Source: Sambucus nigra
Taxonomy: Eukaryota; Streptophyta; Magnoliopsida; Dipsacales; Adoxaceae
DNA: 64,000 nucleotides
Assembly (NCBI GenBank): GCA_949130495.1
Contig: CASBWL010000040.1
Coordinates: 3,400,674 to 3,464,673 of the forward strand
Direction: 5' to 3'
In this document: piece by piece, positions 49,501 to 61,267 of the stretch
How the letters are laid out: each line of letters starts with the position of its first letter
Numbering within the stretch: the stretch's first letter is position 1
Program-made: the position numbers and the translations under genes
The notes under the pieces: generated by a model
Seen by the model: the letters and a program-made list of their open reading frames with translations, nothing else
Database searches by the model: none
What the model was told of the DNA's origin: nothing

Positions 49501-49545
49501 AATAAATCCCATAATTTAAAAGCCATAAAAATACGGGGTATTACA
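46532..49545 (-). repeat. Element B 3' LTR
   Basis: 3014 bp; on the minus strand it begins TGTAATACCCCG and ends GGGGTGTCACA. It includes a small ORF (48803-49057, 84 codons), the hairpin at 48847-48863, a GATCGATC cluster at about 48370-48425, and a TATTACAG|GTGCCCAG junction near 47070. Confidence 0.92.
48847..48863 (-). other. Conserved LTR hairpin (B, 3' LTR)
   Basis: Minus strand GCAAGTGTTTATCTTGC: 5-bp stem GCAAG/CTTGC with a T-T apposition inside and a loop. Confidence 0.6.
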
Positions 49546-49559
49546 TACTTCCCCCCTAA

Positions 49560-52500
49560 TAACGGAATTTCGTCCCGAAATTTGGAAAATAAGGCCTATC
49601 AGGTAGCACGATTTTGGATATCCTTTTCCATACACAAACTATTTACATAGTACGACGCTCAATCACTATAGGTCTTTCCTCACTGCAACTCTGTTTTAAA
49701 TATTCATTGGAGACACTTCACATTGCGCTCCCAACTGACAACATTCGCATAGGTCACGCCCATACGTTATAAATTCCATTATCTCACTATCATTAGGAGG
49801 CCGCACCTCACTACATGACACCTACTTGTATTTATTCATATACAAAACTCTCATTCTGAGAAAATCATACGAACATTTGACCACTTGTTCGCCTAAAATA
49901 GTCGTGGAATTCTACCATAGTTATCGGATATTTTCTTGACCGATCCAAAAATTCTGATTATCTACTCCCTCAACATACGGAAGGAGAATAATAGAGGTTC
50001 TTCTATAACAAAACCTTAATAAGCACCTCGTATGCGACAAACAAGTAGGAGTGCTTCTACCGAGCATTCCTGAAATCATCGTCCCAAGATTCCAAAATTT
50101 CCTTCACGTGACTCCACTAATCAATAATCACCGTGCGCCTATTCCCTGTCTAAAGGTGATACATCCCACTCGAAACGAAACCTTATCTTCGCTGGTTCCT
50201 GAAATCCCATATCAAAGGTGGGATTCACAAATCTCATCCTGATTTAGAAGTTTAAACTGTGTCGGACCACGCACTGGCGCGATTCTTCCTTTCAAAGGAA
50301 GTCTGGGGCATACTAGTTAATATTGTAAGCCAGCCCAAAGGAATATCAATCACTTCCTTCTTGACGACTTAATTCACATGTTCGGGATGAACCCTTTGAT
50401 CTAGTTTTGAGGATGGAAACCCATCTAAGAACTTTACCGACTTTACCGACCTCTCCAAATTTCTGGAATTGTCTATAAATACAAAATTCTTTGGTTGATT
50501 CTCCTATTTCAACCAAACCTTACCTATGGGTGGTGCGTGTAGAGACTATCACTACGTCGCGCTAAACATCAATTTTCCCTTGAAATGTATCACATTAAGT
50601 GACACGTAATACTGCCCTTCTTTCCTTGGAGTATGCCGAGAGTTCCGACCCGTGCTCTTCTCTCCACGAAGCGCACTTCTGGATCTCTTATACCATACTA
50701 AAATCATTACTCTTTGTATGCACAAGTCGCTCTCACACTTGACTACTTAACAGCTCCGCTCCGAGTGTTCTTCATAGAAATTTATTTCTACTCTATTTAA
50801 GGAATACCAATTCTTAAATCTCTTCTCACATCCTTCCACATCAAATTATCCTAATTGCACACTTATGTATGGATTATCGCCCCTCATGTGACGTTTAATC
50901 CACTCTATCACTTCCACTTCGTTACGCTAATACCACAAACATATATTTCACGCGTCTATTACCACGTCCCTTCGATTCAGACGATTTTTAAATGTAGCTA
51001 ACCAAGATGCCCACATTTTGCAACACCGCGACCGCCCTAGGAGGGCGAACGATGTGCTACTCATCAGTGAAACTGACTAAATACAACGAAATAGAAGGAA
51101 TATGGCATTCAACTTCCATGACAATAAAAAGAAATAATAGTTCTCAACCTTCTTCAGCTAAGTATAACAATTTTCCTTAATAGGTACATCAACCAAATAA
51201 ATCACTAACGCTCTATTCATCAAAATAATTACAGGTCATCCCTTTTGTATAATAAATTCTTCCCAGATAATCCATGTTAAAAAATCATTCCAACTCGTTC
51301 TCACCATGTGTTCTGAACGCGGTTACGACATTTGGGTACTCTTAATCACCCTAGAAATCAAAATTTTTAAATCCTCCTTATCATCGTTCCACCCCTCAAC
51401 TGGTGGGGATATCTTCCAATGCTTTTTTACCACAAAAATTTGGCTCCAATGGCTTTAAAACATTGAATAGTGACCAAACATCTCCCTATTTCCAACCTTA
51501 CGCTAAGTTTCATGCGTGGGATGTCTCGCAAAGCAAAATCCAAACAAGGAACCCCCCGATACACTACTACCTAGCATCGTCGGTTATCGAAATCCGTTAG
51601 GTCCTCCGTCCATAGCATGTACCCCTTTATTCCGTCCTTTGACGAAAAAGTTAGAATTCCTCCCGTAATTATGCTTAACAAAGAACGTTTCACCAATTTC
51701 ACTATCGTCCTATATTGGTATATGGTAATTGCATTCTATAAACCTCGAATACATACGATCGGAATTCTTGAAATTCCTTTCCCTAACATTAGGGGTATAA
51801 CTCTTAACTTCCACATCTCTAAAGGATAAATACAACAATGCACTATTTCTATCACTAAGTCCGGGGTGCTAAACATCATACTGAGTCAAATCTTTTTTCC
51901 CAACAGTAAATCCCGATACATACTGAATTACACTGAAAAAGTCTATACATACATTGGTGTCGAACATCTCGAGCCCACTATCTCCTCCGAAGTCTCTAGG
52001 ATAGAAAATATAAGTGCGAGTCCAACCTTCTTACGGGTGAAGCCTCGCTAAAACAAAACACGCTGCACTAATGGAACTACTCCGATAGCCTTGCCATAAA
52101 TGCCCGCTATCGTATTAACCATTTCTATAACGTTTTATCATAGATAATACCATAGTCGTATATCGCATCACTACGACGAGTAACCTCAATAAAATACGTA
52201 ACACTGTTAACATACACATTCATCCTCCGCGGATAGCACTAAAGAAAAATCCCGCTATGCTAGGGAAATATATTCACATAATGGTAATGTTTATAATTAT
52301 ATGCATTAAACTCGTTTCACATGATAATCTAGTAATGAACAAAATATGGTGACTCGCTCGTGTCACGTAAACACGCCGCATCCTTTGAGGATACAACTTA
52401 TACTTCCACCTTGTCAATCGTCTTGACTGCGCAAATGGTTTCTGGACATAACACGTCTACTCAAACAAAACAAAATTACTTTAATCGTTGTCTTTTACTA

Positions 52501-53770
52501 GGCACCGTGTTCTTGTCCTTTTTCTCACTTTGGAACACATTATCGCGAGCGATTTCACTCCGCATAAAATACCTCAACACATAATCCGCTTACTACCTAT
52601 CCTACTAACCAGGTTAGGATTGTCCTTCTCTCCGACTTTAGTAGACTCGATTCCTGTTAGTTGTCTCGATTATAACCGTAGCATTTTAGGCTCTAAAGAT
52701 CAGGTCACTGACTATAATAGCCCTTGCTGAATTTACCCTCGCTTGGTAAGAATTTAACTATCCGAATCGTTTAAATGGGTCCCTGATGAATATCCACATC
52801 CCTTTGTGGTGCTATACCACCACCGTTGTATTTCAGTCTTATTCTCGACTAAATTCTTCGATTCCTTTTAGCCTCCCCCACAAAGGAGCGTCATTAATTA
52901 TATTGACAAAGTACGACGTTGTCAACCTCTAAATCGATCGTCCATCAAAATTTCCCTTTTGAGTGTTATCGACTATTAACACGACTCAATCTCCCACTTG
53001 GAGTCGTTTCCTCCACTCGTCTCTACATATTTCGCTACAAAATTCTCTAGCGGTTAAGATTCATATTCACAAATGGATCCCTGTCATGCCCTCCCGCGAT
53101 GAGTTCAGAACCACGTTCGCTTCTAATTCCGAACAGTTGAGGAAGGAACATACGGTCGACACTGTACCTAAGGTTCTCCTTTAGGCATAGCATTCCACTT
53201 CTAAAATTGGTGGTTGACTCCCATCATTATAACTTCGTCCCGAAAGCCAAGAAAATTTTCTCTAAATCTTCACTTTCAATTAGCCACACTCCGTCCTATA
53301 TCTACACCTTTGGATACTTTACCTCCTTTGGTAAACACACACATTTTCCGCATTTTTAGAGTCTCCACGGACGGTTCTCTACCCGTTTGTAACACGTTGG
53401 GTTAGTTTACTCTCGCACCTCATTCGATCATAGTATCACTTGGAAATCATTGTTGCACCTTAGTCGTCTTTTAGTCATGGCTTCTCGTGCCCTAATGGAG
53501 GTGACCTTGACTACGGTCATCATCCTCGGATATATTTTATAATCTCAACTGAGCCCTGCCTCCTGATGTACACTTGACGGTCCTTTTCTGACCTCCGTCA
53601 TCGCTCGGCACACACACACATTCGAAAGAAATTAGAATTCACTAATGTATACACATTATAGTAGGAGAACGAATTCTCATCAAGAAATCGACAATCCTAA
53701 ACATAGGGCTCTATATCAACAAAGCAACACTGAAAGCATAATAAGCCGCCCAGATCCTAAAGGACACTAG
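49560..53770 (-). other. Element B body, noncoding
   Basis: No Gag, protease, RT or integrase motif was recognised on the minus strand. The plus-strand ORFs in 50051-53405 are chance frames of 60-80 codons. One copy of the shared block lies at 51509-51600. The leader next to the PBS resembles that of element A. Confidence 0.7.
51509..51600 (-). repeat. Shared block, copy in the B body
   Basis: Minus strand: TAGTAGTGTATCGGGGGGTT, CCTTGTTTGGATTTTGCTTT, GCGAGACATCCCACGCATGA. Nearer to the A LTR version than the two A body copies are. Confidence 0.85.
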
Positions 53771-53790
53771 AACCTGATGCTCTGATACCA
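53771..53790 (-). other. Element B primer binding site
   Basis: TGGTATCAGAGCATCAGGTT, a perfect match to the usual initiator-Met primer site of plant retrotransposons, two bases from the 5' LTR. Confidence 0.9.
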
Positions 53791-53792
53791 CC

Positions 53793-56700
53793 TGTGACAC
53801 CCTGCCTAATTAAATACCTGGAGATCACTCCTTTATTAAATTAAAATCAAGGTGAACAGTTGGTTCATTCTTAGCATCACTGTCGTGAAAATAATTTTTC
53901 CAATTTAACACCCTAATTAATTGAGATAAGTGTCAAAATCCTATTTAAACATTAATTTCCAAATTTATTTTGAAAACAAGATTTAATTATTAACAACAAG
54001 TTAATATATAACGAATCACACCACAATGATCCAGGAACATACAATCCAAATAATTTAACCATACGACAATGGAATCCCAACATTTAAAATTTAAAGTAAA
54101 ACATCCAAACCATAATAAATCCCAAAGTATCAATACTACAATATGGAATCACAATGTCCAAATAAAATAGCTAAATAATGAAAAGGGCGACACATGCCCC
54201 AATAACTGAGAATACTAGAAGTGGAATCAAGTAAATGAAACCGTCTAAGCAAGTGGCCTGCAACTCCCACCTAAGTTGTAGCGCGTTCCATCCAAGGGAT
54301 CCTAAGCAAGACGCCCCTGTGGCTGGGCACCTGTAATATATACATATATACACAAAAGAGAAAGAGAAATAGAAACGGGTCAGAACCCGATAGTGTATAT
54401 GATTTAAAAATTCATTTAGCAAGTATTTAAATTGATTACAGGCCAATGCAACAACATATTCGTGCGACACTCTCTTGAGAAAATTCTCACCTCTCTTCTA
54501 ATGTGCACACTTATCTCACTAACTTTCCCAACGGTTTATCTTATCATATATCACACTAATCTTCCCCAATGATTTAATTTATCTTAGGTTACTCGCAAGA
54601 TTTAAAACTGAACAACATCATGGTTCAAAAAGGATACTTTCTTTTAGTAACAAAACTCTCATTTTAACTTCATTGATTAATAAAGTTTTCCAGTGTCATA
54701 TTATAATTTTCAAACAAGTATTTCCGATTTATATTCAAGATTCATTTCTCACTTGCCATAACACAGTAAACAGTTTCAAATTACCGAATCTCATATATAT
54801 ATATTAAATACTCGTATAGTATATATATTCTAACAGCACCCCACATAAAAACTATGGTGCGGGCATACTCTGCTATCCAATCCCCGTATCACTCACACTA
54901 AGAGAAATACAAGATCGGAATCACTCTCGAACTGTATTAACACATACACAAACAATATTGTGGCGAATCATAGATTCCAAGTCTCTAAGAGGTCAGTACA
55001 TACCCTCGCGTCTCTTAGGACCGTCTGAACTATCGATTCGATAGAACGTACCAAGGATATCTATCTTCTAGGGTACGAGTAAATATTCCCCATAAGGCAC
55101 ACGAGATAAGATCGTCCCAGCGCGGTAACCTCAGGGATAGCAAGTAGCGCGGGCATGATTTTCACATGTATATAATATATGCATACACAATCATATAAAT
55201 ATACCACTTTTATCATATCAATTTAGGTTCATCCCACAAACCATAATCACAACATTTATCCTTATATTTCCATTATTTATTAACTCATATAACGGTTCGT
55301 CTCTAAATTTAATTCGAAGGATTTCCCTATTTACTACGCGACCCTCATGGATTCTATCCTTTCGAATGTACAATTCAGTAGGTATACATTTATGTTCTAA
55401 TGTAACTCTCTTACGTGTCTCGCCCCTTTAATAAATACTTACATTGTCCCTTATGTAAAATATCCCAAAAATATAGATTTCGCCTTAAATTAAAGGTCCC
55501 TTATTCATTAATGAATCCTACTGGTCATCATTATCTCCCAAACTATTTTAACAAGGATGTCTAAGGAGTTTTCTTCATTTCGAATCAATTCAACAGTTTT
55601 AAAAGGGGAACTTTAGTTTGCCAGGAGGGGTCGATCGATCGAGGTTAGGGGCTGGATCGATCGAAGCTCTTGGCCCGATCGATCGATCAAGCAGGTATGC
55701 GAATTCTCCAGTTTTTCCGTTACAGGTTTCATCTTCTAACCTCAACCAATTCCATATTTTTCATCCCCAATCGTCCCAAAATTTATACTACTAACATTAT
55801 ATCATCATATTATGTATTTCCTACGTAAAACATGTAGATTTCTATCACTAAACATGGATTAACAGCCCAAAATCATATAAATATCAAGAACCCTAGAAAT
55901 CACTTAAACATGGTTCTAACAAATCTTTTCCAGAAATTCCTTCTTATAAACATCATAATTTCGTGGTTTAATCATCTACATGACAAAGGGTTTCCAGCAT
56001 ATCATTTAAATCATTACTACATGAAATTTCCTATCTCAAATTGGGTTTTTTTCTTCCACATATCACACCCTAATCATTCCTAAACTAATATGAAAGATTC
56101 ATCAACAAAATAAGCAAGATAAACACTTGCCTGGTATTTTTGGTGTTCTGGTTTGGTACCGAATTTGGTGTGGCTTCATTCCACGTCTCGCGATCTACGC
56201 GTTGGCGGTGGTGGCGGTGCAAACGGATGGGTTTTGAGCCTTGGAACCTTGAGAGCTCTCTCCTCTCCTCTCCTCTCCTCTCCTCTCCTATGGCCGTTCT
56301 AAGGTTTTGAATTATTTTAACCCTGGAAGATAACCTAGACATCTGATATAACCCCTTTAATTTTCGTGGGTTTAATTACCCAAAAATACAAAATGACTAA
56401 AATGCCCTCCCGGGGTACTAATTAGGCCTAAAAACGTCCCGAGGCCCAAATTAAACCCCCGGGTACACTTTTCTGACTATCTCGACCCTTCCGGACGCGT
56501 TGGCGCACTCAAAACGACCATACGAACAACTTGTAAAATATTCACTTTTATTTATCAATTTTTAGTTCCGACACGACACGGGCGCGTCCCGACTCAAATT
56601 TCCATTATTGCCATTTTATTCACACGTGATAATTTTATAAAAATAAATCTCATATATTTCTATACTCATTCAGTAATATTCAACTAATAACAAGTTTCCA

Positions 56701-56829
56701 ATAATTACTAACTCTCATCAGGCTAGTAAATATTTAAATCAACATTTTGAATTAAAATATAATTAATTTACCTCAATTAAATTTAATAAATCCCATAATT
56801 TAAAAAGCATAAAAATACGGGGTATTACA
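53793..56829 (-). repeat. Element B 5' LTR
   Basis: 3037 bp. Differs from the 3' LTR by substitutions and by an expanded CTCCT pentamer tract (about 56257-56290). The small ORF is retained at 56085-56342 (85 codons), the hairpin lies at 56114-56130 and the ATCGAT cluster at about 55630-55695. Confidence 0.92.
56114..56130 (-). other. Conserved LTR hairpin (B, 5' LTR)
   Basis: Identical to the 3' LTR copy on the minus strand (GCAAGTGTTTATCTTGC). Confidence 0.6.
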
Positions 56830-56834
56830 ACGGG

Positions 56835-57100
56835 TTGGGAGGAACCATGTCTTAGTATTACACTGAGGAAAGGATACCCTTATTTAGAGAGAGTGTTACG
56901 TGTTGAACGTTGCAATAGTTGGGCTGATAGACACGAGTTAAAAAGGGTGTATGGGCACCTTAGCAAGTTGGTTTTATATACCGCCTAATAAAGAAGAGAT
57001 GTAGTAAATAAAATTGAAGATTATGCCGAGATGGCAGTATTGAATAATATCTGTTATATTTAAATTTTGAGGAAAAAATTCCATTGTAAGGGGGGAAGTA
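56835..57100 (+). other. Element A body, right part, with polypurine tract
   Basis: Continuation of element A after the B insertion. Ends TTCCATTGTAAGGGGGGAAG just before the 3' LTR; the purine run (57089-57099) is the likely plus-strand primer. Confidence 0.75.
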
Positions 57101-57672
57101 TGTAATAACCCGCACTTTTATGGGAAATTAAATTCAATAATTAAGTGCGATTTGGGAATTTAAGAAATTATCGTAAATAGTAAATTTTGGAGTTTTCAAG
57201 GATTTAATGGTTTTTTATGTGTATTATATTCACTTTTGGGACTAGGTAAATGAGTCGGAGTATTTTATTGTATGTCGTTGTTGGGACAAGTGACAAAGGA
57301 CGATATTTTAATGGAAATACCGCATTAAGTGTGTTGGGTTTAAATAGTGAATTTGCGGTCAAATACCTCAGATGGAAATTCCAATTTTGCGATTGGTCTC
57401 GGAATGGCCGAGATAGTCAGAATAGAATATTTGGGGGAATTGATTAAGTCTCGGGAATTTTTGGACCCGTTTGGACTCGTAAGTGAGTAAACGAGTCATT
57501 TTTGGGGTTTAAGGGGGTAGACCCTTTTCTCCCTATATAAAGAGGGAAAGGGGGAGAGAAGAGAGAAAGAAAAAAGAGAAGAGAGAGAGGAGGAGAGAAA
57601 AGAAGAGGAAAAGGGAGATTCCGGCCAAATTCCACCAGATTCGACTCGAGGTTGTCGAATTTTATCCTCGAA

Positions 57673-57688
57673 GCAAGTGTTTACTTGC
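57673..57688 (+). other. Conserved LTR hairpin (A, 3' LTR)
   Basis: GCAAGTGTTTACTTGC, identical to the LTR C copy, about 140 bases downstream of the TATA box. Confidence 0.7.
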
Positions 57689-59439
57689 TTTATTTCCTTT
57701 TGTGCAATTATCTCATATCATAGTTGGTAAATATATGATTTTGGGTTAGAACCCTTAAAATAAAATTGGGAAAACTTAGATACGAGTTTACATATTGATG
57801 CAATGTAAACTCTTAATGATTTCTAGTATTAAAACCATGTTAATGGAGTAATAAATCGAATTGAAATGGGAGAAAGTCAAAACTAGGGTTTTTAGGGTTT
57901 TAAGATCCAAAATCTAAGAAAGTAGTTTAATACCCCAAATTTATGGAAGAATTAGATGTAAATCAGTGTTAGGATGTTATTAGGGTTGTTAGTTGAGACT
58001 AGAAACCCTTAAAATGGAGTTTGGGTTGATATTGGGTATTTTGGAGATTAAAAAATCGCCCAAACAGTGCCCCTCGAGCAGACCGAATCGATTCGTCTAA
58101 GGGGATCTGCGTTGCTCCAGTGGGCCAAATCGATTCGTATTTAGACCAAATCGATTCTCCATTAAGGACCTGTTTGCAGAACACTTTTCGAATAAATTCG
58201 AACTAGGGGCCGAATCAATTTGCCTACCCGAATCGATTCGCAATTCGGGCGAATCGATTCTCTTTGGGCAGGATGGCTAGTTTTCCTCCCTTAAGTGATT
58301 AGGGAGTTAGATTACAATTTGGGGATTTTATATGGGGTTTTCGATTATGATATTGGGACTCCTAAATTATGTTTTGAGATTAAGAAACCTTAGATGGAAG
58401 AGAATTCCTTGGGTTGGAGTAGGGCATAACCCGGGGAATGGACAAAATTATAGTTCGGGGAAGAATAATCCCTAGGATATTTCAGTGGGAATTTAGGCCT
58501 ATATAGTTATGCGTATAGGAAAACATAACTATATCGAATATGGTTGGGAAAATCCTACGAGATTAATAGGATAAATGCGGGAATATAGATATTCCTTCAC
58601 TTAGTGTGAATTGGTATAATTGGAGATATCCAATATATCCTTAGATGGGATTAAGGTATTTATTATTTACCCAAGTTAGGTAATACTTTGGGTATAATAT
58701 CAGGAGTATGTGGATACACGAATATAATTCTTTGAGAGAATCTTTGGGATTATTGGTCATCGCTATATGTGATTGGCAATTGTGGCCATTTATATATTCG
58801 AGGAGGAATATATAGTATATATATACTATGTGATTAAAGTATATATATATATGCGATGGTATATATATGTGAAGCATACCCCCTCTAATGCTATCATTGG
58901 GAAGTTGCGCGAAGAGGGTGAGCACCTGGCTCGAGGAGCAGAGTGTTGATATTCCCTAGGTCATAGTCATCCGTGTTCTTAATATGTGATATAGATTTTT
59001 TAGATGATACGTGGTGTGTATGTTTCGTCTCATTGTTGGTTAGGAGCTATGACCGCTTCCTGGACGTTGTGTTATATATTTTGACCACGAAGTAGTAGTC
59101 GTTTAGTCTACCGATGGTCCCCAGTTTGCTATGTGAGTCAGGCACCGGAAGATAGTAGCATTGAGAGATAACATCCTCGAGTGATAACTCGGTGGGATGG
59201 TTATTATATTGGTATATAGTATATTTCTTGTGCATGAGAACAAGGTAATATATATCTCTATAAGAGTAAAGAGATAAAAGAAATGAATATATAATAAACT
59301 TCAGTCCGGGAGATAGATCTGGATGTGTACTATAAAGATGAATATAGAGTAAACCTCCGTCCGGGAGATAGATCCGGATGTATATTTCAATATGACTATA
59401 TATATATATATGTATTATATAAGTACTGAGGGTCTAATG

Positions 59440-59525
59440 GATCTTGACGATCGACCTTTCCAAGTAGTAGTGTATCGGGGGGGTTCCTTGTTTGGATTTC
59501 TCTTTGCGAGACACCCCACGCACGA
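59440..59525 (+). repeat. Shared block, copy in the A 3' LTR
   Basis: Nearly identical to the 5' LTR copy at 43015-43103, as expected for an LTR pair. Confidence 0.85.
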
Positions 59526-60281
59526 ATATGGCATAACGTTGAGACTAGGGAGAAATTGAGCCCTTAGTACTTGGGTTGTTTAGGATTCGATAAGTCAGGA
59601 GTGATGGATTAGTTAGGAAGGGTGGCTTGACTAGGATGTTTAAAGGAATGCGCTAGGTGTGCACTATTAGTAGAGAGGTGAGGGGTATCTCATGGGAGTG
59701 CGATACCAATTTAAATATGAGATAAAACATATTTTCAAAAATAAAGCATTTATGCACTTGCTAAATATTTTCAAAAGTCGGGCTCTGACCCATTTCTATA
59801 TTTTTCCTCTCTTGTTATATATATATATATAGGTGTCCAGACATAGGGATGCCAAGATGACACTTCTTGCGAGTCAGACGTCTGTTGCAGCAGTTGTGGA
59901 TGTGTGCAGATTCTCGATAGACGCTTCTATCCTTGTACTCTAGATAGGAGGTATCGTATAAACATTCGGGTTAATGATCCAACTGCATTTAATTTTTCTT
60001 TTTACTGCCTTTTAGTGCGGATTCGATTTGGTTGTAATATATTTGAATCAAGTGTTTCGTTATTTTATTCCATTTTAGTTTCATTTATATAAATTGTGTG
60101 GTTGTTTAATTGTATGGTTTTGTTAAAGAGAGTAGTTAAGTAAAATTTTGACGCCATCCTAATAGGTTATTAGTAATTAAATTGGATTTCGACTGTGATG
60201 CTAAGAATGATACATATGCGACTCCTGTTTTAATTTGATATAGGAGTGATCGCCCGGTATTTTATTAGGCGGGTTGTATCA

Positions 60282-60540
60282 AATTACCCCCTCCCCTCCT
60301 CATGCGCAACAGAAAATGCATGAGGTACAAGTGTGCAATGGTCTAAATAATGAATATGTTGGGAGTGGTATCACTATAGACCAAATTTTCAAAGGGCGTG
60401 TTGAAGTAAAAAAAAAGTAATTAAAAATGAGTGATAACTTGTCATTGCATTGAACTTTAGTGAAGGTCTTATATGTCGCGAAATATATGGATATAAATAT
60501 GAAAGTTAATAATCAAATTAAGCTATTTTTAATTTCATAC
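60282..60540. other. Spacer right of element A
   Basis: Begins with the AATTA flank, then a CCCCTCCCCTCC run. No gene was seen. Confidence 0.5.
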
Positions 60541-60985
60541 CTCCCCAAGAGAAAAGAGAATCATGCAGTCAATATCAGATTCTACTAAAATTTCATGGAC
60601 AAAACCTTCAACTTTACCGATCTTTTTCTTTACTGAAAACAACATTGACTCTCCAGATGGATCTATAAAAGTGAAACCAATGATTTAAGAACCAATAAAA
60701 CTAAGAAAGCAAAGTGAAAAAAAAAAATCATGGTGTACGCATACCTTCACAAAGGATGCCTTCTATGGTAAAGAACATGGCATCTTTGCTCAAAGATATG
60801 GCATTAAGGCGATACCGAAAACTCTTCTCAGGAAAACGGGTTGAAAAAAAAATTATTTAGAAGTTACCAACTCATAAACACTATGGTTTTAATTACTTAG
60901 TTACCTCGCTAGTTCCAATTTTTAGATCTGGTAAACTCAATAATTTTATATTAGACCTTGGTACCTTTTCCAATGAACCATTTAA
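60541..60985 (-). pseudogene. Unidentified gene fragment with three coherent exons
   Basis: The minus-strand exons are about 60985-60905, 60826-60745 (82 nt) and 60662-60541 (122 nt). Each has a GTA-type donor, and the last two have AG acceptors after T-rich tracts. The phases join: 27 codons plus one base, then two bases plus 40 codons. Pieces read LEKVPRSNIKLLSLPDLKIG, KSFRYRLNAISLSKDAMFF, TIEGILCE and then PSGESMLFSVKKKIGKVEGF and VHEILVESDIDCMILFSLGE. The acceptor of the first exon is not clear. I do not recognise the protein. No downstream exon was found below 60541. It may be a remnant of a resident gene or a captured fragment between elements A and D. Confidence 0.55.
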
Positions 60986-61267
60986 AAAAATAAGACAATC
61001 AAAACTCCCCCCAACCCCACCTGCGATATCTACCCTTCCCTCCAATCCCCACCTGCGATCTTGAATTTTCACTCAGAGAAAAAATATATTTCTTAAATTC
61101 AAAAGTTCCATTTTCATGTCCGGCACTATTCTCATCTCCTCTCTATTACAAACATGAACATTTAGATATCAAGGTAAGTTTAGGGTTATAATTACCCCCT
61201 ACATGCGACGATTATGGTGGTGTGGTTACGATGGAGGGATGCGATGGTGGCAAATTTATATTCAGAC
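60986..61267. other. Spacer left of LTR D
   Basis: Contains a local duplication of CCCCACCTGCGAT(A/C)T (about 61016 and 61048). No gene was seen. Confidence 0.5.

Larger units (their letters stand above)
46532..56829 (-). mobile_element. Element B: LARD-like LTR retrotransposon nested in element A
   Basis: LTRs 46532-49545 (3') and 53793-56829 (5'), flanked by a perfect ACGGG duplication (46527-46531 and 56830-56834). The PBS (TGGTATCAGAGCATCAGGTT, minus strand, 53771-53790) is initiator-Met type. The polypurine tract is TTAGGGGGGAAGTA at 49546-49559, minus strand. The 4.25-kb body has no recognised coding domain. It is related to element A in leader and block content but differs in most of the LTR sequence. 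Confidence 0.92.
40651..60281 (+). mobile_element. Element A: LARD-like LTR retrotransposon with about 3.2-kb LTRs
   Basis: LTRs 40651-43855 and 57101-60281, both starting TGTAATAACCC. The flanks are GATTA (40646-40650) and AATTA (60282-60286), an imperfect 5-bp duplication. A PBS matching initiator Met tRNA follows the 5' LTR, and a polypurine tract (AAGGGGGGAAGTA) precedes the 3' LTR. With element B removed, the body is about 2.9 kb and shows no Gag or Pol. Very long LTRs around a short noncoding body fit a large retrotransposon derivative, which would rely on proteins of a related autonomous element. A decayed chromovirus remains possible. Confidence 0.85.
57101..60281 (+). repeat. Element A 3' LTR
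   Basis: 3181 bp. CTATATAAAGAGGG TATA at about 57533, GAGA leader, perfect hairpin at 57673-57688, ATCGAT cluster at about 58080-58265, shared block at 59440-59525 and a TATATAG|GTGTCCAG junction near 59832. Ends GTTGTATCA instead of GTTGTCACA. Confidence 0.9.

Noticed and set aside
50051..53405. Series of 60-80 codon plus-strand ORFs in the B body
   Set aside because: Element B reads on the minus strand; these frames are short, do not chain and show no motif.
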